From an uncultured Desulfovibrio sp. (GTDB lineage: Bacteria > Desulfobacterota > Desulfovibrionia > Desulfovibrionales > Desulfovibrionaceae), in assembly GCA_947038175.1 (NCBI GenBank), contig CAMQVJ010000011.1, positions 1-50,108 of the forward strand: DNA of 50,108 nucleotides, in the 5' to 3' direction. The translations under genes and the position numbers were made by a program. Below are positions 1-10,200 of this stretch, in pieces. The notes under the pieces were generated by a model. The model did not search any database and had not been told where the DNA came from. It was given only the letters and a program-made list of their open reading frames with translations. Positions within the stretch are counted from its first letter, which is position 1. Each line of letters begins with the position of its first letter.

Positions 1-13
1 TATTACTACTTAT

Positions 14-529
14 TTACTTAGCAGCTTTAGCAGGAGCTTTAAGAGCAGCATCAAAATCTAATTTTGCCTTATTGAATTCTTTCATAATTCCAGCAGTAAT
101 ATCTGCTTTTGGATCAAAAGAAATAACATCGCTATGGTTAAAAATAACGGTAAGTCCATTATCATTACGGTATTTTTCTACAATCTTAGTAAGTTCTTGG
201 GTGATAAGACCAAAGATAAGCTCTTGTTGAGATTGAAGTTTATTTTGTAATTCATATGCAATCGCTTGCATTTCTGTTGAAAGGCTTTCTACAAGTTCAG
301 CATCTTTCTTTTTATCCGCAGCAGCACGTTTCTTTTCTAGAGCTTCAAGTTGTTTCACTGCACCAGTTTGCAAAGTTTCTAGACGGGCAATGCCTTCTTT
401 TCCAAGTTTGCTTTCTTGTAATATTTTCACAGTATCAATAAAGCCAATTTCAGATTTGGCATGAGCATCACCAAACGCAAAGCCTAGTAGGCTAACGCTA
501 AGAAAGATAGCAAGAATTTGTTTTTTCAT
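14..529 (-). CDS. skp: OmpH/Skp-family periplasmic chaperone
   Basis: This 171-residue protein has an N-terminal signal peptide (hydrophobic stretch ILAIFLSVSLLGFAFG, cleavage likely near AHA-KS). A long, charged, Lys/Glu/Gln-rich helical region follows (about residues 45-110), as expected for the coiled-coil tentacles of Skp. The motif IGFIDTVKILQESKLGK near the mature N terminus matches the family opening. Length is typical (about 160-180 residues). Family knowledge: Skp trimers hold unfolded outer-membrane proteins in the periplasm before BAM-mediated insertion. The start has a good ribosome site (AAGGGT, 7-8 bases upstream) and a likely sigma-70 promoter lies at 611-639. Genes downstream of it fall outside the window. 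Confidence 0.9.
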   Translation of the reverse strand: MKKQILAIFLSVSLLGFAFGDAHAKSEIGFIDTVKILQESKLGKEGIARLETLQTGAVKQLEALEKKRAAADKKKDAELVESLSTEMQAIAYELQNKLQSQQELIFGLITQELTKIVEKYRNDNGLTVIFNHSDVISFDPKADITAGIMKEFNKAKLDFDAALKAPAKAAK

Positions 530-610
530 AATAGACCCTTTTTTTGTTTTCAGGTGAATTCTGCAATATATATCCGCTTAATCATAAGAAACATATATAT
601 CTAGTAGACA

Positions 611-639
611 TTTATATAGTGTCCATATGTTCTGGTCAA
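611..639 (-). promoter_or_regulatory. Likely sigma-70 promoter of skp
   Basis: Read on the minus strand, TTGACC (634-639) and TATAAA (611-616) are separated by exactly 17 bases and point toward skp. This leaves a leader of about 75 bases. Confidence 0.6.
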
Positions 640-722
640 GTAAAATTCTAATAAGTATGAATAAAATATTTAATATCAAGACCTATACAAGATACCCTTT
701 TTTTTCTAGAATAAAATCACGC

Positions 723-751
723 TTGACTTAAAAGAACCCATTACCTAATTA
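723..751 (+). promoter_or_regulatory. Likely sigma-70 promoter of the rlpA-like gene
   Basis: TTGACT (723-728) and TAATTA (746-751) are 17 bases apart, about 70 bases upstream of the TTG start at 824. The 530-823 gap holds this promoter and the divergent skp promoter; no other gene is visible there. Confidence 0.5.
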
Positions 752-823
752 TCTATTATAGACGTTTCTCGTAATGTCACTCGACAAAAACACAACGTAA
801 AAAAATACACAAGGTGGATTATC

Positions 824-1606
824 TTGCATAAAATAAACTTTAAAAAAATAAGCCTTGCCACTATACTTATGTTAGCAGTTTCCTTATTTTTAACATCTTT
901 ATCACCATCACAACATGCGTATTCTCTAGAAAAGCTAGAAGGAAAATGCTCATGGTATGGCGAACCTTTTCATACAAGAACCACCGCAAATGGCGAAAAA
1001 TATGACATGTATGGCATAAGCGCAGCCCATAAAACACTCCCCTTTGGGACACTTTTGAGGGTGACAAATCTTAAAAATCAAAGAGTTACGGTTACACGAG
1101 TAAATGACCGTGGACCTGTAGCCCCCGTGCTTATTATGGATATGTCACATGGCGCAGCTATGGCTCTTGATATGGTGAGTGATGGCACAGCTAACGTGAG
1201 CATGGAAATTGTGGGAACAAAAAAAGGGCTTCTCACCAAAAACGAAACATTTTTTCTCAACCTTGACGATCCCCTTATCCAAAAGGAAAAAAGCGCACTT
1301 TTGGACAAAAATATAACAGAAGAAGAAAAAATATATTACACAGATATTTCGCAGAGCATTCAAATATATAATAAAATTAAGAAAAATTTAGATAAGCTCT
1401 ATTCAGCAGGCATACAAAACGCAACAGAATTACTCATAAGTCTTGACAATACCGTTTGCATTGGCCCCTTTGATAGCTTCAAAGAAGCGGAAAAGTATTA
1501 CTTCCGCCTCGCGACACTTTATCCCCACGCATCAATTTGGCTAAAGCCAATTACGAGCGCAAAGAAACTTGTGCCTCATAAGACAAAAAGCGAAACTAAA
1601 TCATAA
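824..1606 (+). CDS. rlpA: RlpA-like septal ring lytic transglycosylase (DPBB domain)
   Basis: The 260-residue protein has a signal peptide (about residues 8-35, ATILMLAVSLFLTSLS). A double-psi beta-barrel domain of the RlpA family follows, at about residues 40-130. It contains CSWYGEPFHTRTTANGE, AAHKTLPFGT and the NDRGP motif, keeping the His and Asp that RlpA uses for peptidoglycan cleavage. The C-terminal part (CIGPFDSFKEAEKYY) resembles a weak SPOR-like fold but is not a clear match. Family role: cleavage of denuded peptidoglycan glycan strands at the septum. The start is TTG with a strong ribosome site (AAGGTGG at 811-817, 6 bases spacing). The mature N terminus has no lipobox, unlike E. 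coli RlpA, which is a lipoprotein. Confidence 0.85.
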   Translation: MHKINFKKISLATILMLAVSLFLTSLSPSQHAYSLEKLEGKCSWYGEPFHTRTTANGEKYDMYGISAAHKTLPFGTLLRVTNLKNQRVTVTRVNDRGPVAPVLIMDMSHGAAMALDMVSDGTANVSMEIVGTKKGLLTKNETFFLNLDDPLIQKEKSALLDKNITEEEKIYYTDISQSIQIYNKIKKNLDKLYSAGIQNATELLISLDNTVCIGPFDSFKEAEKYYFRLATLYPHASIWLKPITSAKKLVPHKTKSETKS

Positions 1607-1625
1607 TTTCCACTGAAAATAAAAT

Positions 1626-3215
1626 TTAAACTTTTCGCACTATAAACTGACGGGAGTTTATTTCGTATTTTTTCACCTTGTAATTAACAATACGATAACT
1701 ACTTTTCAAAATACGAGCGGCTTTTAATATATTACCATTTGCTTTTATGAGCGCATCGACAATTATTTCCTTCTCAAAACCTTCCACAGCATCACCAAAG
1801 GACAAATCATTTGCCGTCGATGTACTTTCAGCAGTCTGCAAAGAAGGTGGCAAATCGCCTGCACGAATCACTTGATCTGAACAATTTTGTGCAGCATGCT
1901 CCATACATTTTTGCAATTCAGGAACATTGCCAGACCAATAATACTTCGTAAGTAATTCTAACGCAGGATAAGATATTCGCTTTACTGCGTTTCTATTTCC
2001 ATCTAGTTCGTTTGTTTTTCCTGCTGCCTCTTCATTGGATGCTATTTGCATGAGTATTCGCTCTGCTAAAGGAATGATATCTTCACGACGCTCACGAAGG
2101 GGAGGAATTTGTATCGTGTAAAGATTCAAACGAGCGAACAGTTCTTCAGAGAAAAGACCAGCACTCACCAAGGGCTCGAGCGGCACAGAAGAAGAAGCAA
2201 TAACTCGCACATCACAAGGAATCGGCGTATCAACACCCACTCGTATTATTTCTTGCTCTTGCAATAAACGCAAAAGAGCTAACTGGGATTCTGTATTTAA
2301 AGAATCGACTGAGTTTAAAAATATGGAACCGTATTGCGCCTGTTCAAAAAGACCTTTTTGTGTTTGGACAGCACCATGAAACGCACCTTTCTGATAGCCC
2401 ACAAGCTCTGCATGCATTTTTTCATCAGATAAAGCCATGCAATGACAAACAACAAAAGACATATCTTTTCGGGAACTTGCTTTGTGGATACGTGTTGCAA
2501 GAATTTCCTTACCAACACCCACTTCACCAACCAAAAGAAGAGGGGCTCTTCCTTGAGCTAAATGATTCGCCTGCTCAGCAACATGGCGCATAATTCTTGA
2601 AAAAGAAAAAAAGAAATCATGAACTTCATTATCAAGGCCATTTGATGCCGCATCAAAACGCCACAAACGAGACATTTCATCTTGTACATGCGCTACACCA
2701 TTAGCGATAAAGGCAGCCAGCGTTTCTAAAAAAAGACATTGACGCTGAAGATCATCCTCATCTTTGCTCGCACTATCAACATTCAAAGTGCCAATGACAT
2801 CCCTTGCATGCATGGGATTTGAACCAATGGGCGCAAGAACAGGGACAGATATAAAAGCAAGGTTTTCCATTTCTTCGTCGGTACGAGAAAAAAGAAGACT
2901 CATAAAGTGCGGGTCATCATTCATTTTCTCAACAATAACAGGCTTACCTTTTGCAAAGACCTGCCCAGTTACACCCACACCAGGGGAATACGTTGCTTCA
3001 TTAACAGCCTGAGTAGCATCAGCAAAACGCAAACGCAAAAGCCCCGTTTCAGGTTCAAACAGAACAAGGTGGGCACGTAAGAAACCATGCCGTTTGGCGA
3101 GGGTTTGTAAAAAAAACTCAAGATTTGAAGTAAATGAACGCTGCGGCCCTAAGTATGCCGCCATTATTTTTAATGTTTCTAAATACGGCAATGATTCGTC
3201 TAAATGCGTTTGCAT
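1626..3215 (-). CDS. GAF/AAA+/Fis regulator of the NtrC-NifA class with degenerate ATPase motifs
   Basis: The 529-residue protein has a NifA-like GAF domain (about residues 25-180), an AAA+ domain of the sigma-54 activator class (about 205-430) and a C-terminal Fis-type helix-turn-helix (about 480-529, NGNILKAARILKSS). Walker A is intact (GEVGVGKE, about 230-237). The loop that contacts sigma-54 reads GAFHGA instead of GAFTGA. Walker B reads SIFLNS where the family has TLFLDE, and the first arginine of the arginine-finger motif is serine (FSEELFARL). It is therefore probably a poor ATPase or sigma-54 activator, and its target is unknown. I chose the ATG at 3215, preceded by TAAGGA, over an upstream GTG at 3236 that has no ribosome site. 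It ends convergently with the rlpA-like gene, 19 bases away. Confidence 0.85.
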   Translation of the reverse strand: MQTHLDESLPYLETLKIMAAYLGPQRSFTSNLEFFLQTLAKRHGFLRAHLVLFEPETGLLRLRFADATQAVNEATYSPGVGVTGQVFAKGKPVIVEKMNDDPHFMSLLFSRTDEEMENLAFISVPVLAPIGSNPMHARDVIGTLNVDSASKDEDDLQRQCLFLETLAAFIANGVAHVQDEMSRLWRFDAASNGLDNEVHDFFFSFSRIMRHVAEQANHLAQGRAPLLLVGEVGVGKEILATRIHKASSRKDMSFVVCHCMALSDEKMHAELVGYQKGAFHGAVQTQKGLFEQAQYGSIFLNSVDSLNTESQLALLRLLQEQEIIRVGVDTPIPCDVRVIASSSVPLEPLVSAGLFSEELFARLNLYTIQIPPLRERREDIIPLAERILMQIASNEEAAGKTNELDGNRNAVKRISYPALELLTKYYWSGNVPELQKCMEHAAQNCSDQVIRAGDLPPSLQTAESTSTANDLSFGDAVEGFEKEIIVDALIKANGNILKAARILKSSYRIVNYKVKKYEINSRQFIVRKV

Positions 3216-3259
3216 AATATTCCTTATATTCAACACTTAAAAATAAAAGAAATAACAGG

Positions 3260-4012
3260 CTATGATAATTGCTTTATCTTGAAAGTAAAATATTCAGCGT
3301 CTTGAAAAGTCGAGTCATTTTTAGGAAGTAAGCTCAACGCACTTTTATAAGCCTCAAGTGCTTTCTCTTTCATATCTAAAGAAAGAGCTAAGCCAGCAAT
3401 ATCAGCGTATAAGGCTACACGGAATTGAGCAGGAACTTGTTCAATAACACTTTCATACATAGCAAGAGCTTTTTCTTTTTCCCCTTGGCGATTCAAAATA
3501 TTCGCAAGGTTAATTGCAGCACTTACTCCAAGCGGACTTTCGCCCTCTTCTTGTTTTACATAGGAAAACGCTGCTTGTGCTTTTGCAAAATCACCCACCA
3601 AGACTGCTGTTTCTGCAATTTCAAGCTCAAGAGCAACAAGAAGTTTTGCAGGGACTTCATCTTTAAATGCTTCAAGTGCAGATAAACGAGCCTCGTCATC
3701 TTCTGTGGAAATAAGAAGAGAAAGTTTGTTTTTTGCATCTTCAAAGGCACTTTCTTGATAGCCTTGATAAAACGCAACGCCAGCGATAAGAATAACAAGT
3801 GAAACAACAATAGCAGCTATTTTAGGTGCATTATCATTCACAAAAAGCCATAAAGGGGTCGCTTCTGGTGCAATTTCATCTTGCATTTCACGCAAAATTT
3901 GGTCAGCAGAACCAGCAGTATCCGCTTGATCTTCCCCTTGAGAAAAACCTTTACTGTCCTTGGAAACAAGACCTTGTTCTGAATCTATTTTATTTTTTGG
4001 GTGCTGAGACAT
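3260..4012 (-). CDS. YfgM-like tetratricopeptide membrane protein
   Basis: The 250-residue protein has an acidic cytoplasmic N terminus (about 1-55) and one transmembrane helix (about 62-85, IAAIVVSLVILIAGVAFYQGY). The rest is a helical TPR-like domain with repeats such as GEKEKALAMYESVIEQVP and KEKALEAYKSALSLLP. This order matches YfgM-type proteins. YfgM is known as a SecYEG-associated protein that helps periplasmic folding. Start is supported by AAGGAG 7 bases upstream. It lies 44 bases upstream of the regulator gene on the same strand, so the two may be cotranscribed. Function here is inferred from architecture only. Confidence 0.7.
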   Translation of the reverse strand: MSQHPKNKIDSEQGLVSKDSKGFSQGEDQADTAGSADQILREMQDEIAPEATPLWLFVNDNAPKIAAIVVSLVILIAGVAFYQGYQESAFEDAKNKLSLLISTEDDEARLSALEAFKDEVPAKLLVALELEIAETAVLVGDFAKAQAAFSYVKQEEGESPLGVSAAINLANILNRQGEKEKALAMYESVIEQVPAQFRVALYADIAGLALSLDMKEKALEAYKSALSLLPKNDSTFQDAEYFTFKIKQLS

Positions 4013-4407
4013 ATAAACTCCTTATCTTCATTATCAATAGTATGTATGTTATCTATTCAAAAATTTCATTAAATACGTGTTTATATATTGCAAGGGCAAA
4101 ATGCCCCATATCTCCACGCTCTCTTCTTAAACTATTACACATTATGCGGTGTTTCAAATATATTATATTATTCAACAACTTAGGTTCAAAAACGGAGGGT
4201 TTTCTCTCCATCAAAACACTAACACTTTTATAAATAAAACAAAATTCTGCACAATACGTGTCTTTACATAGCCTTTTTATTTATCAATTTCAAGACATTT
4301 ATCGTATTTAAGGAAAAAGAAGCTATTGCAAGCCCCAAAGAAACATAATATATTGCCCTAGAAACAAGAAGAGCAATCCTATAAACCGCCACGGAGAATA
4401 TACCATT
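4013..4407. other. Intergenic region, no gene seen
   Basis: This is the divergent gap between the TPR gene and proA. It is strongly AT-rich. The only structure I see is a short hairpin (GGGCA-AAA-TGCCC, 4093-4105) without a U-tract. Promoters for both flanking genes should lie here, but no convincing -35/-10 pair stands out. Confidence 0.5.
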
Positions 4408-5673
4408 ATGCAAACAAATCTCGAGCAATATATACTCAATATGGGCAAAATGGCAAAAGACGCATCAAGAAAAATATCCATAGCGTCTTCCCAAAAGAAG
4501 CAAGAAATACTTATATATTTAGCAGAATTACTACGTAAAGAGGCAAATTCTATTTTAGCAGAAAACGCAAAGGATTTGGAAAATGCGCACAAAAAACAAA
4601 TGGACGCACCACGTATCGACAGGCTTCGCTTAAGTGAGCAAAGCGTTGAAGATATGGCAAAATCTTGCCTTTTCGTTGCCAATTTGCCAGACCCTATAGG
4701 AGCAATGATAGAACAGCACAAAGAAGCCAGTGGCATTCTTGTAGGGCGTATGCAAATACCGCTTGGTGTTATTGCTATGATTTATGAATCTCGCCCAAAT
4801 GTCACCATTGACGCTGCTATTTTATGTCTCAAGGCAGGGAATGCGGTTATTTTACGTGGTGGTTCTGAAGCCTATCACTCAAATTTAATTTTGGCACAAT
4901 TACTACAAAAAGCGTTAGAAGCATGTAATTTTCCAAAAGAATGCGTTCAAATGGTAGAAGTCACCGAAAGGGAAAGTATTTGGGAACTCTGCAAATTGTA
5001 TCAATATATTGATGTCATCATTCCTCGAGGTGGAGAAGAAATGGTGCGTGCCATTGCTAAGAACGCTACCATGCCTGTACTCAAACACGACAAAGGCGTT
5101 CCCCATGCCTTTATTGATTCCTGTGCAGATTTGCAAAAAGCCGTTAATATTGTGCATAACGCAAAAGTACAAAGACCAGGGGTCTGCAATGCTCTTGAGG
5201 CTGTTTTAGTGCATGAAAAAATTGCAGAAACTTTCCTACCCATGCTTGCCAGTAAACTAGAAGCCGACAAAGTCCTTTTCCATGCGTGCCCCGCCTCTCT
5301 CCCTTTTCTTGGGAAAAATGTGGATCCCATTCAAGAACAGCACAAAGGGCATGAATTTTCAGCCCTTGAACTTGCCGTTCTTATCGTGAAAGACATCGAC
5401 GAAGCTCTTGACTACATCTATACATACGGGTCAAATCATACAGAAATCATATGCACCAATAATTATCAACACGCACAGCGCTTTTTGCGTGAAGCCGATG
5501 CCGCTATGGTTGCAGTAAATGCATCGTCTCGTTTTAATGATGGCGGACAATTGGGATTAGGCGCAGAAATTGGTATCAGTACATCAAAATTACACGCTTA
5601 CGGCCCCATGGGTGTCAATGAATTAACAAGCTCAAAATTCGTCGTTTATGGCGACGGACAAATTCGCCAATAG
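4408..5673 (+). CDS. proA: Glutamate-5-semialdehyde dehydrogenase
   Basis: This 421-residue protein matches ProA over its full length. The N terminus (KMAKDASRKISIASSQKK), the nucleotide-binding segment (LGVIAMIYESRPNVT) and the catalytic cysteine context (QRPGVCNALEAVLV) are all present, as is the C-terminal LGLGAEIGISTSKLHAYGPMG. ProA reduces gamma-glutamyl phosphate to glutamate-5-semialdehyde with NADPH, the second step of proline synthesis, in the cytoplasm. The ATG at 4408 has GGAGA about 11 bases upstream. nadD follows after a 10-base gap, so the two genes form an operon. proB is not in the window. Confidence 0.97.
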   Translation: MQTNLEQYILNMGKMAKDASRKISIASSQKKQEILIYLAELLRKEANSILAENAKDLENAHKKQMDAPRIDRLRLSEQSVEDMAKSCLFVANLPDPIGAMIEQHKEASGILVGRMQIPLGVIAMIYESRPNVTIDAAILCLKAGNAVILRGGSEAYHSNLILAQLLQKALEACNFPKECVQMVEVTERESIWELCKLYQYIDVIIPRGGEEMVRAIAKNATMPVLKHDKGVPHAFIDSCADLQKAVNIVHNAKVQRPGVCNALEAVLVHEKIAETFLPMLASKLEADKVLFHACPASLPFLGKNVDPIQEQHKGHEFSALELAVLIVKDIDEALDYIYTYGSNHTEIICTNNYQHAQRFLREADAAMVAVNASSRFNDGGQLGLGAEIGISTSKLHAYGPMGVNELTSSKFVVYGDGQIRQ

Positions 5674-5683
5674 GTACATTTAA

Positions 5684-6532
5684 ATGACAAAAAATAAAAT
5701 ATGGCAAGAAAATAAACACGCACAAATCGGGATTATGGGGGGTGCGTTTAATCCATTTCACAATGGGCACTTACGCCACGCCATTGAAGTTTTGGAACGT
5801 ATGCCCCTTGACCATATTGAACTTTTACCATCAGCTCATCACCCGCATAAAAAAGGTTTACTGCCCTTTCAACTGCGAGTCGATTGCATAGAACACGCCA
5901 TAAAAGACATCCCTTTCCTTTCCATAAACACCATCGAAAATGAAATTTCCGCACCGTCATACACGGAAAAAGTCCTTCAGGCATGGCGGAAACAACATCC
6001 TCTACATAAGCCTTATTTTCTTTTGGGGACAGAAGATTTTAGCGCACTCCACACCTGGAATAAAGGGCGTGAAATTCCTACACTTGCTCACTTGCTCATA
6101 GTTTCTCGCCATGGAAGCGATGCAGAACTTGTTTGTAACTATGCCCAAAAGCTTTGGGGTGACATACACATATCCCATGAAAATACTTACAAGTACAACA
6201 CCTTAACTATTCAAGACGACAGCTTTTTTGATTCAAAAAACAATGAAGAAAGTCAATATCTTGCCGAAAAAAATGCAAAGCACATGGCCTCCATTATAAA
6301 GGAATGCTACCATATTTTTTCTGAAAAAAGTAATATTTCAAAAGCGGAACAATTACAGATAGCCATACCCAATATAGGCTTTTGTACCTACCTGCACATT
6401 CCGCATATTGATATTTCAGCAACCCAAATCCGTAAGCTTTGGTCAGAAAAGAAATGCCTCACAGGACTTATGCCACCGCAAGAGCAAGATTTCTTATCAA
6501 CCAATCATGAGATTCTCAAAAAATATTGGTAA
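5684..6532 (+). CDS. nadD: Nicotinate-nucleotide adenylyltransferase, extended
   Basis: The protein adenylylates nicotinate mononucleotide in NAD synthesis. The nucleotidyltransferase signature GGAFNPFHNGHLRHA (about residues 20-34) carries the expected GxFxPxHxGH pattern. The C-terminal ISATQIRKLW matches the family's S-x-T-x-I-R motif. At 282 residues it is about 70 longer than typical NadD (around 200-215). The excess is mainly an inserted charged segment (about residues 165-225, including SFFDSKNNEESQYLAEKN) between the core strands and the ISATQIR motif. It lies 10 bases after proA. nadK, another NAD(P) gene, is 34 kb away in the same window. Confidence 0.93.
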   Translation: MTKNKIWQENKHAQIGIMGGAFNPFHNGHLRHAIEVLERMPLDHIELLPSAHHPHKKGLLPFQLRVDCIEHAIKDIPFLSINTIENEISAPSYTEKVLQAWRKQHPLHKPYFLLGTEDFSALHTWNKGREIPTLAHLLIVSRHGSDAELVCNYAQKLWGDIHISHENTYKYNTLTIQDDSFFDSKNNEESQYLAEKNAKHMASIIKECYHIFSEKSNISKAEQLQIAIPNIGFCTYLHIPHIDISATQIRKLWSEKKCLTGLMPPQEQDFLSTNHEILKKYW

Positions 6533-6705
6533 AAATAACTGAGCACATCAGTACGCATTTGTCCACAAAACATATATGCTTCCAAAAAAATATAAACATA
6601 AATGATTACAGATAGATATATTCATTTTCGACATAGAAATAAAGAACAGGCTTGCCATAGTCTTTATTTAGTATTATGACTTGCCTAAACCAATGGGGGA
6701 TTTTT

Positions 6706-7041
6706 ATGTTTTCTCTTTTTTCTTTATCCAATAATAACGAAGGATCATCTGGACCACGTGCCATTGATTTACAACTTTTAGCTACCGATGAAGTTTTAAA
6801 AATATGGGATCAGTCTCAAAGTATTATTAGTGCATTGGAAGAGAAAGGTTTACCGGTTCACATGTCCATGCATTATTCCAGAATTATTGAACAAGAATTG
6901 CAAAACCGTGCGCAACTGACACCTAATGTTTTTTTTCAAGCAAACTGTGACAGCAAAAAAGAAGAAAACGAAAATAACGCATCAGCAAACAAGACTGGGG
7001 CATCTACTCCAACAGTGCTTGCCATGAGTGTTCTTATCTAA
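6706..7041 (+). CDS. Small protein of unknown function
   Basis: A 111-residue protein that I do not recognise. It begins MFSLFSLSNNNEGSSG, has a predicted helical middle (EVLKIWDQSQSIISALEEKG) and ends with a short hydrophobic TVLAMSVLI tail after a low-complexity KKEENENNASANK stretch. No signal peptide or motif is evident. I chose the ATG at 6706 because GGGGGA lies 5 bases upstream; an upstream in-frame ATG at 6676 has no ribosome site. It stands alone between nadD and the convergent tamB. Confidence 0.6.
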   Translation: MFSLFSLSNNNEGSSGPRAIDLQLLATDEVLKIWDQSQSIISALEEKGLPVHMSMHYSRIIEQELQNRAQLTPNVFFQANCDSKKEENENNASANKTGASTPTVLAMSVLI

Positions 7042-7186
7042 TTTTCACACAGCATAATAGCACGCAGCCTCATAAATACGCAGCCACTCACACAGGCAAG
7101 GACACAAATCCTCTGCAAAAGTTCAGTCATTTCCATATTGCACCCTAGATAATTAGGGTCGTTTTATAGAATATCACCCACTCGTC

Positions 7187-7219
7187 ACGGCAGACTAACG
7201 GCAGACTGACGGCAGACTA
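7187..7219. repeat. 11-bp tandem repeat, three units, overlapping the tamB stop codon
   Basis: The unit ACGGCAGACTA occurs three times end to end (7187-7197, 7198-7208, 7209-7219), with one base different in the middle copy. The tamB TAG stop occupies 7217-7219. Confidence 0.9.
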
Positions 7220-10200
7220 ATAGTCAAGGCGCCACTCAAAATTAACTTCCGATTCTTCTGTTCCTGCCTTTGCACCAAACGAAAGATTATTATTAATTTC
7301 TATATTCGTGATACCCACAGTTTCTTGTTCAATAACGCCTTGTTCGACACCTAAATATATCTTTTTAGTCAGATATTTTCCAAGCTCAACAGAAATATTT
7401 TCTGCATCGGCATCGGCATTCGCATCGGCACCCGTTGCATTGCTATCATCACTATTGATACGAATAACATCAAGACCAAACAGTTTGGTACCTATGTTTG
7501 TTATGCCACTTGTCAGATTAAAGCCAGCCAAGCTTGCGATGGTCGTTGCCAAGCGTATTTTCTCATAAGCACTCAGTTCAGAGACAGAAGAAAAGAATAA
7601 TATACGGGCAAGTATCTCATCTTCAGGTAAATACGGAGTACTCGTAAGCCCAAGCTGAGGCGAGTTAACTGTTCCAGTCAGCTCAATTTTTGCATTAATT
7701 TCTTGTGCCTGATAGCCAAGTTGAATATCAAGAATAGGCACAATAGGCATGGACCCATCAAAAATGGCATCACCCTTAACAAGGGAAAACTTCTTGCCTA
7801 ACAAGCTCATTCGTCCCTCTACTGCTTGAATTTTCCCTGAAACAGAAGGAGAACTTGTTTTGCCTTCTATTTTTAAATTTCCTTTCCACTGCGTATCAAT
7901 ACCAGGGCCTAGTACATAAAAGTTTTTCGCAATGAGAAGCGATATGTCTAAACTTCCTGTATTTGCTTGCCGAGCCTTGCGCTTGCGTGTAATCTCATCC
8001 ACGATATTAAGGGTAGGAATAGAGGAAGTACTTTGAATATTAGAAAGATTAACCTCTCCCTTATCCACTTTAAACACCCCTGTAACACTTGGGTCAACCA
8101 GCATACCATTTATCGCCAAATCCCCCGACAAGGTGAGGTAAACATCATTACGCTGAAGAGGTTGAAAGCTTTGAATTGAGCTAGTCAAATCAAGAACTGC
8201 GATACTTTTTTCCCATAATTTTATAGCGTTACGTTCTCTTGCTGTGGGCAATTCTCCTGCTATTTTCACAGGGGCTTCATATCTACCGTAACTCAGCCAT
8301 GGCACAATAATATCGCCTTTTACATTCATGCTTCCAGTAGCATTATCAGAAGCCGAAAACATCAAAGTTCCCTGTCCGTAAGGTGCTAAATGGAACTTAG
8401 CGTTCATTTTAGTCAATAAAATACCTAAAATAATATCCTCATAGCGTGCATTTTCAAGGTCTGCCTCTAGTTCGACAAAAGGCTCTTGGATTGTGCCATA
8501 AACCTTGCCATCAACAAATAAATGCCCGATTAACTTTCGTCCATCAAGGGGAAGATATTGCCAAAGTGTCTCTATCGCACCATTATATTTAACGCTCCCT
8601 TCCAGAGGTAAATCTTTTGCAATACGAAGACGTGGCTCGCTCTCCATGGGAATTTGTAATTTAATTTCAGCACCTTTTACGGTTGTATTCTTATCAATTA
8701 TAGTCAAACCTAGGGCGAGTTTGTGTAGATTTTGACCCGCAATAATAGCCCCATTCAAATTCAAAGATATGGGAGGATAGCCCTCACCTTTCAAATCTCT
8801 AAAGCCTATATCGACTGTTCCTGAAGGTTTTTTTGATGTTCCTCTAAATTTAAAACGCCCGTGTAAATCCCCGTCATATCCAAAGGGTAAATATTGTAAA
8901 TCAATATTCTTCCACCAGCCATCAAGAGCAACATGCTCCGCACGCAGAACTCCGTTAAGTTGCGCTTCGCCTCTTGGTGCTATCATCACATGAATTTTAT
9001 TTGCTAAAAATTCTTCATCAGAAAGGCGTAACTGCCCTTTTTGTTTGAGTCTGATATCTGTTTTTGTAGCTGCGTGCTTAATCTCCAGCTTGTACATATC
9101 GAGGAAAATATCTTTTCTTGACCTATCAATACCGATTACACCTTCAAAAAATGCGGACACATCTCCTTGCATCGATGTTTTCATTTTCAAGTCAAGAAGT
9201 GAGCCGTGTGCATCAAATCGAAAATCTTTTGACTTATTGGAATTTAAATCTAAATTTTCAATCCTAAGCGATGTTTTTATTTGAGGCTTTAGCCACATGT
9301 TCTTTACGGACAAATTCATGGAATTATTTTTAATGCTATACGCATCATAGGTTAAACCCATGGCAGAAAAGTGCAAATTCATTTCCTGACTTCCAGAATA
9401 GACTTTAGGCAAGGAATTATTTTGAGATGCAATCTTATTTTCACCTGAGTTATTAGTCGTATCCGCTGTATCCACCTTGTTTGTTTTATCCGCTTTGTCT
9501 GCTTTTACAGGCGTAGTATTTTTTTCCTGCGTCTGCTTCGGATTAGGTACAACAGAAAAGTTCCATTTTAAAAGAGCGTTATCTGCCCCCAGAGCAAGCC
9601 CTAAAGCCTTCCCTAAAACGTCACCATTTTGCAATGAAGCATCTAAATTTCCTCGTAATAAAGGCATAGATTTCAAGTCAACGCTATAGAGACTAGAAGC
9701 GTCCCAACTGGCGAGCATGTCGCCCTTTATTTTTGCGCCCAAGCCTTGAAATAAAATATCTTTTATTTCAAAGTCTCTCGATTTACCAGAATTCACTCCT
9801 AAAAGCTCTGGGCTCAAGCGAACTTGCGAATAAAAGTTAACGGGATTATCGTTATAATTCGCCGTCATATTGACTAAAAAGGGCGATGGCGTCCTTTTAT
9901 TTTGATAAAATAATCGAAAAAGATTATTCACTTGTAATTCATAAGCAGTGGGGACTTTTTTTCCTTTTTCACCTTCATCTAATGAATGGCTTAGCTTTTC
10001 AGAAGTCTCTTTACTGCTCTGCCCATTGGAAGCTTGTGGCGCATGAAGTGTTTCTGTATTGCCAAGAATTGTATTTTCTTCACCGTGTTTAATTTGTGCA
10101 ATAAGCGCCCTTCGCTGCTCAATGTTGGAATCTTGTTCCTTACTTTTTACCTCAAACACAAAGGATTTCAAGGTGAAATTTTGCTTTTCAACAGTATCTT

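Noticed and set aside
4093..4105. Hairpin GGGCA-AAA-TGCCC as a terminator
   Set aside because: The stem is only five bases, no T-run follows on either strand, and it sits between divergent genes.
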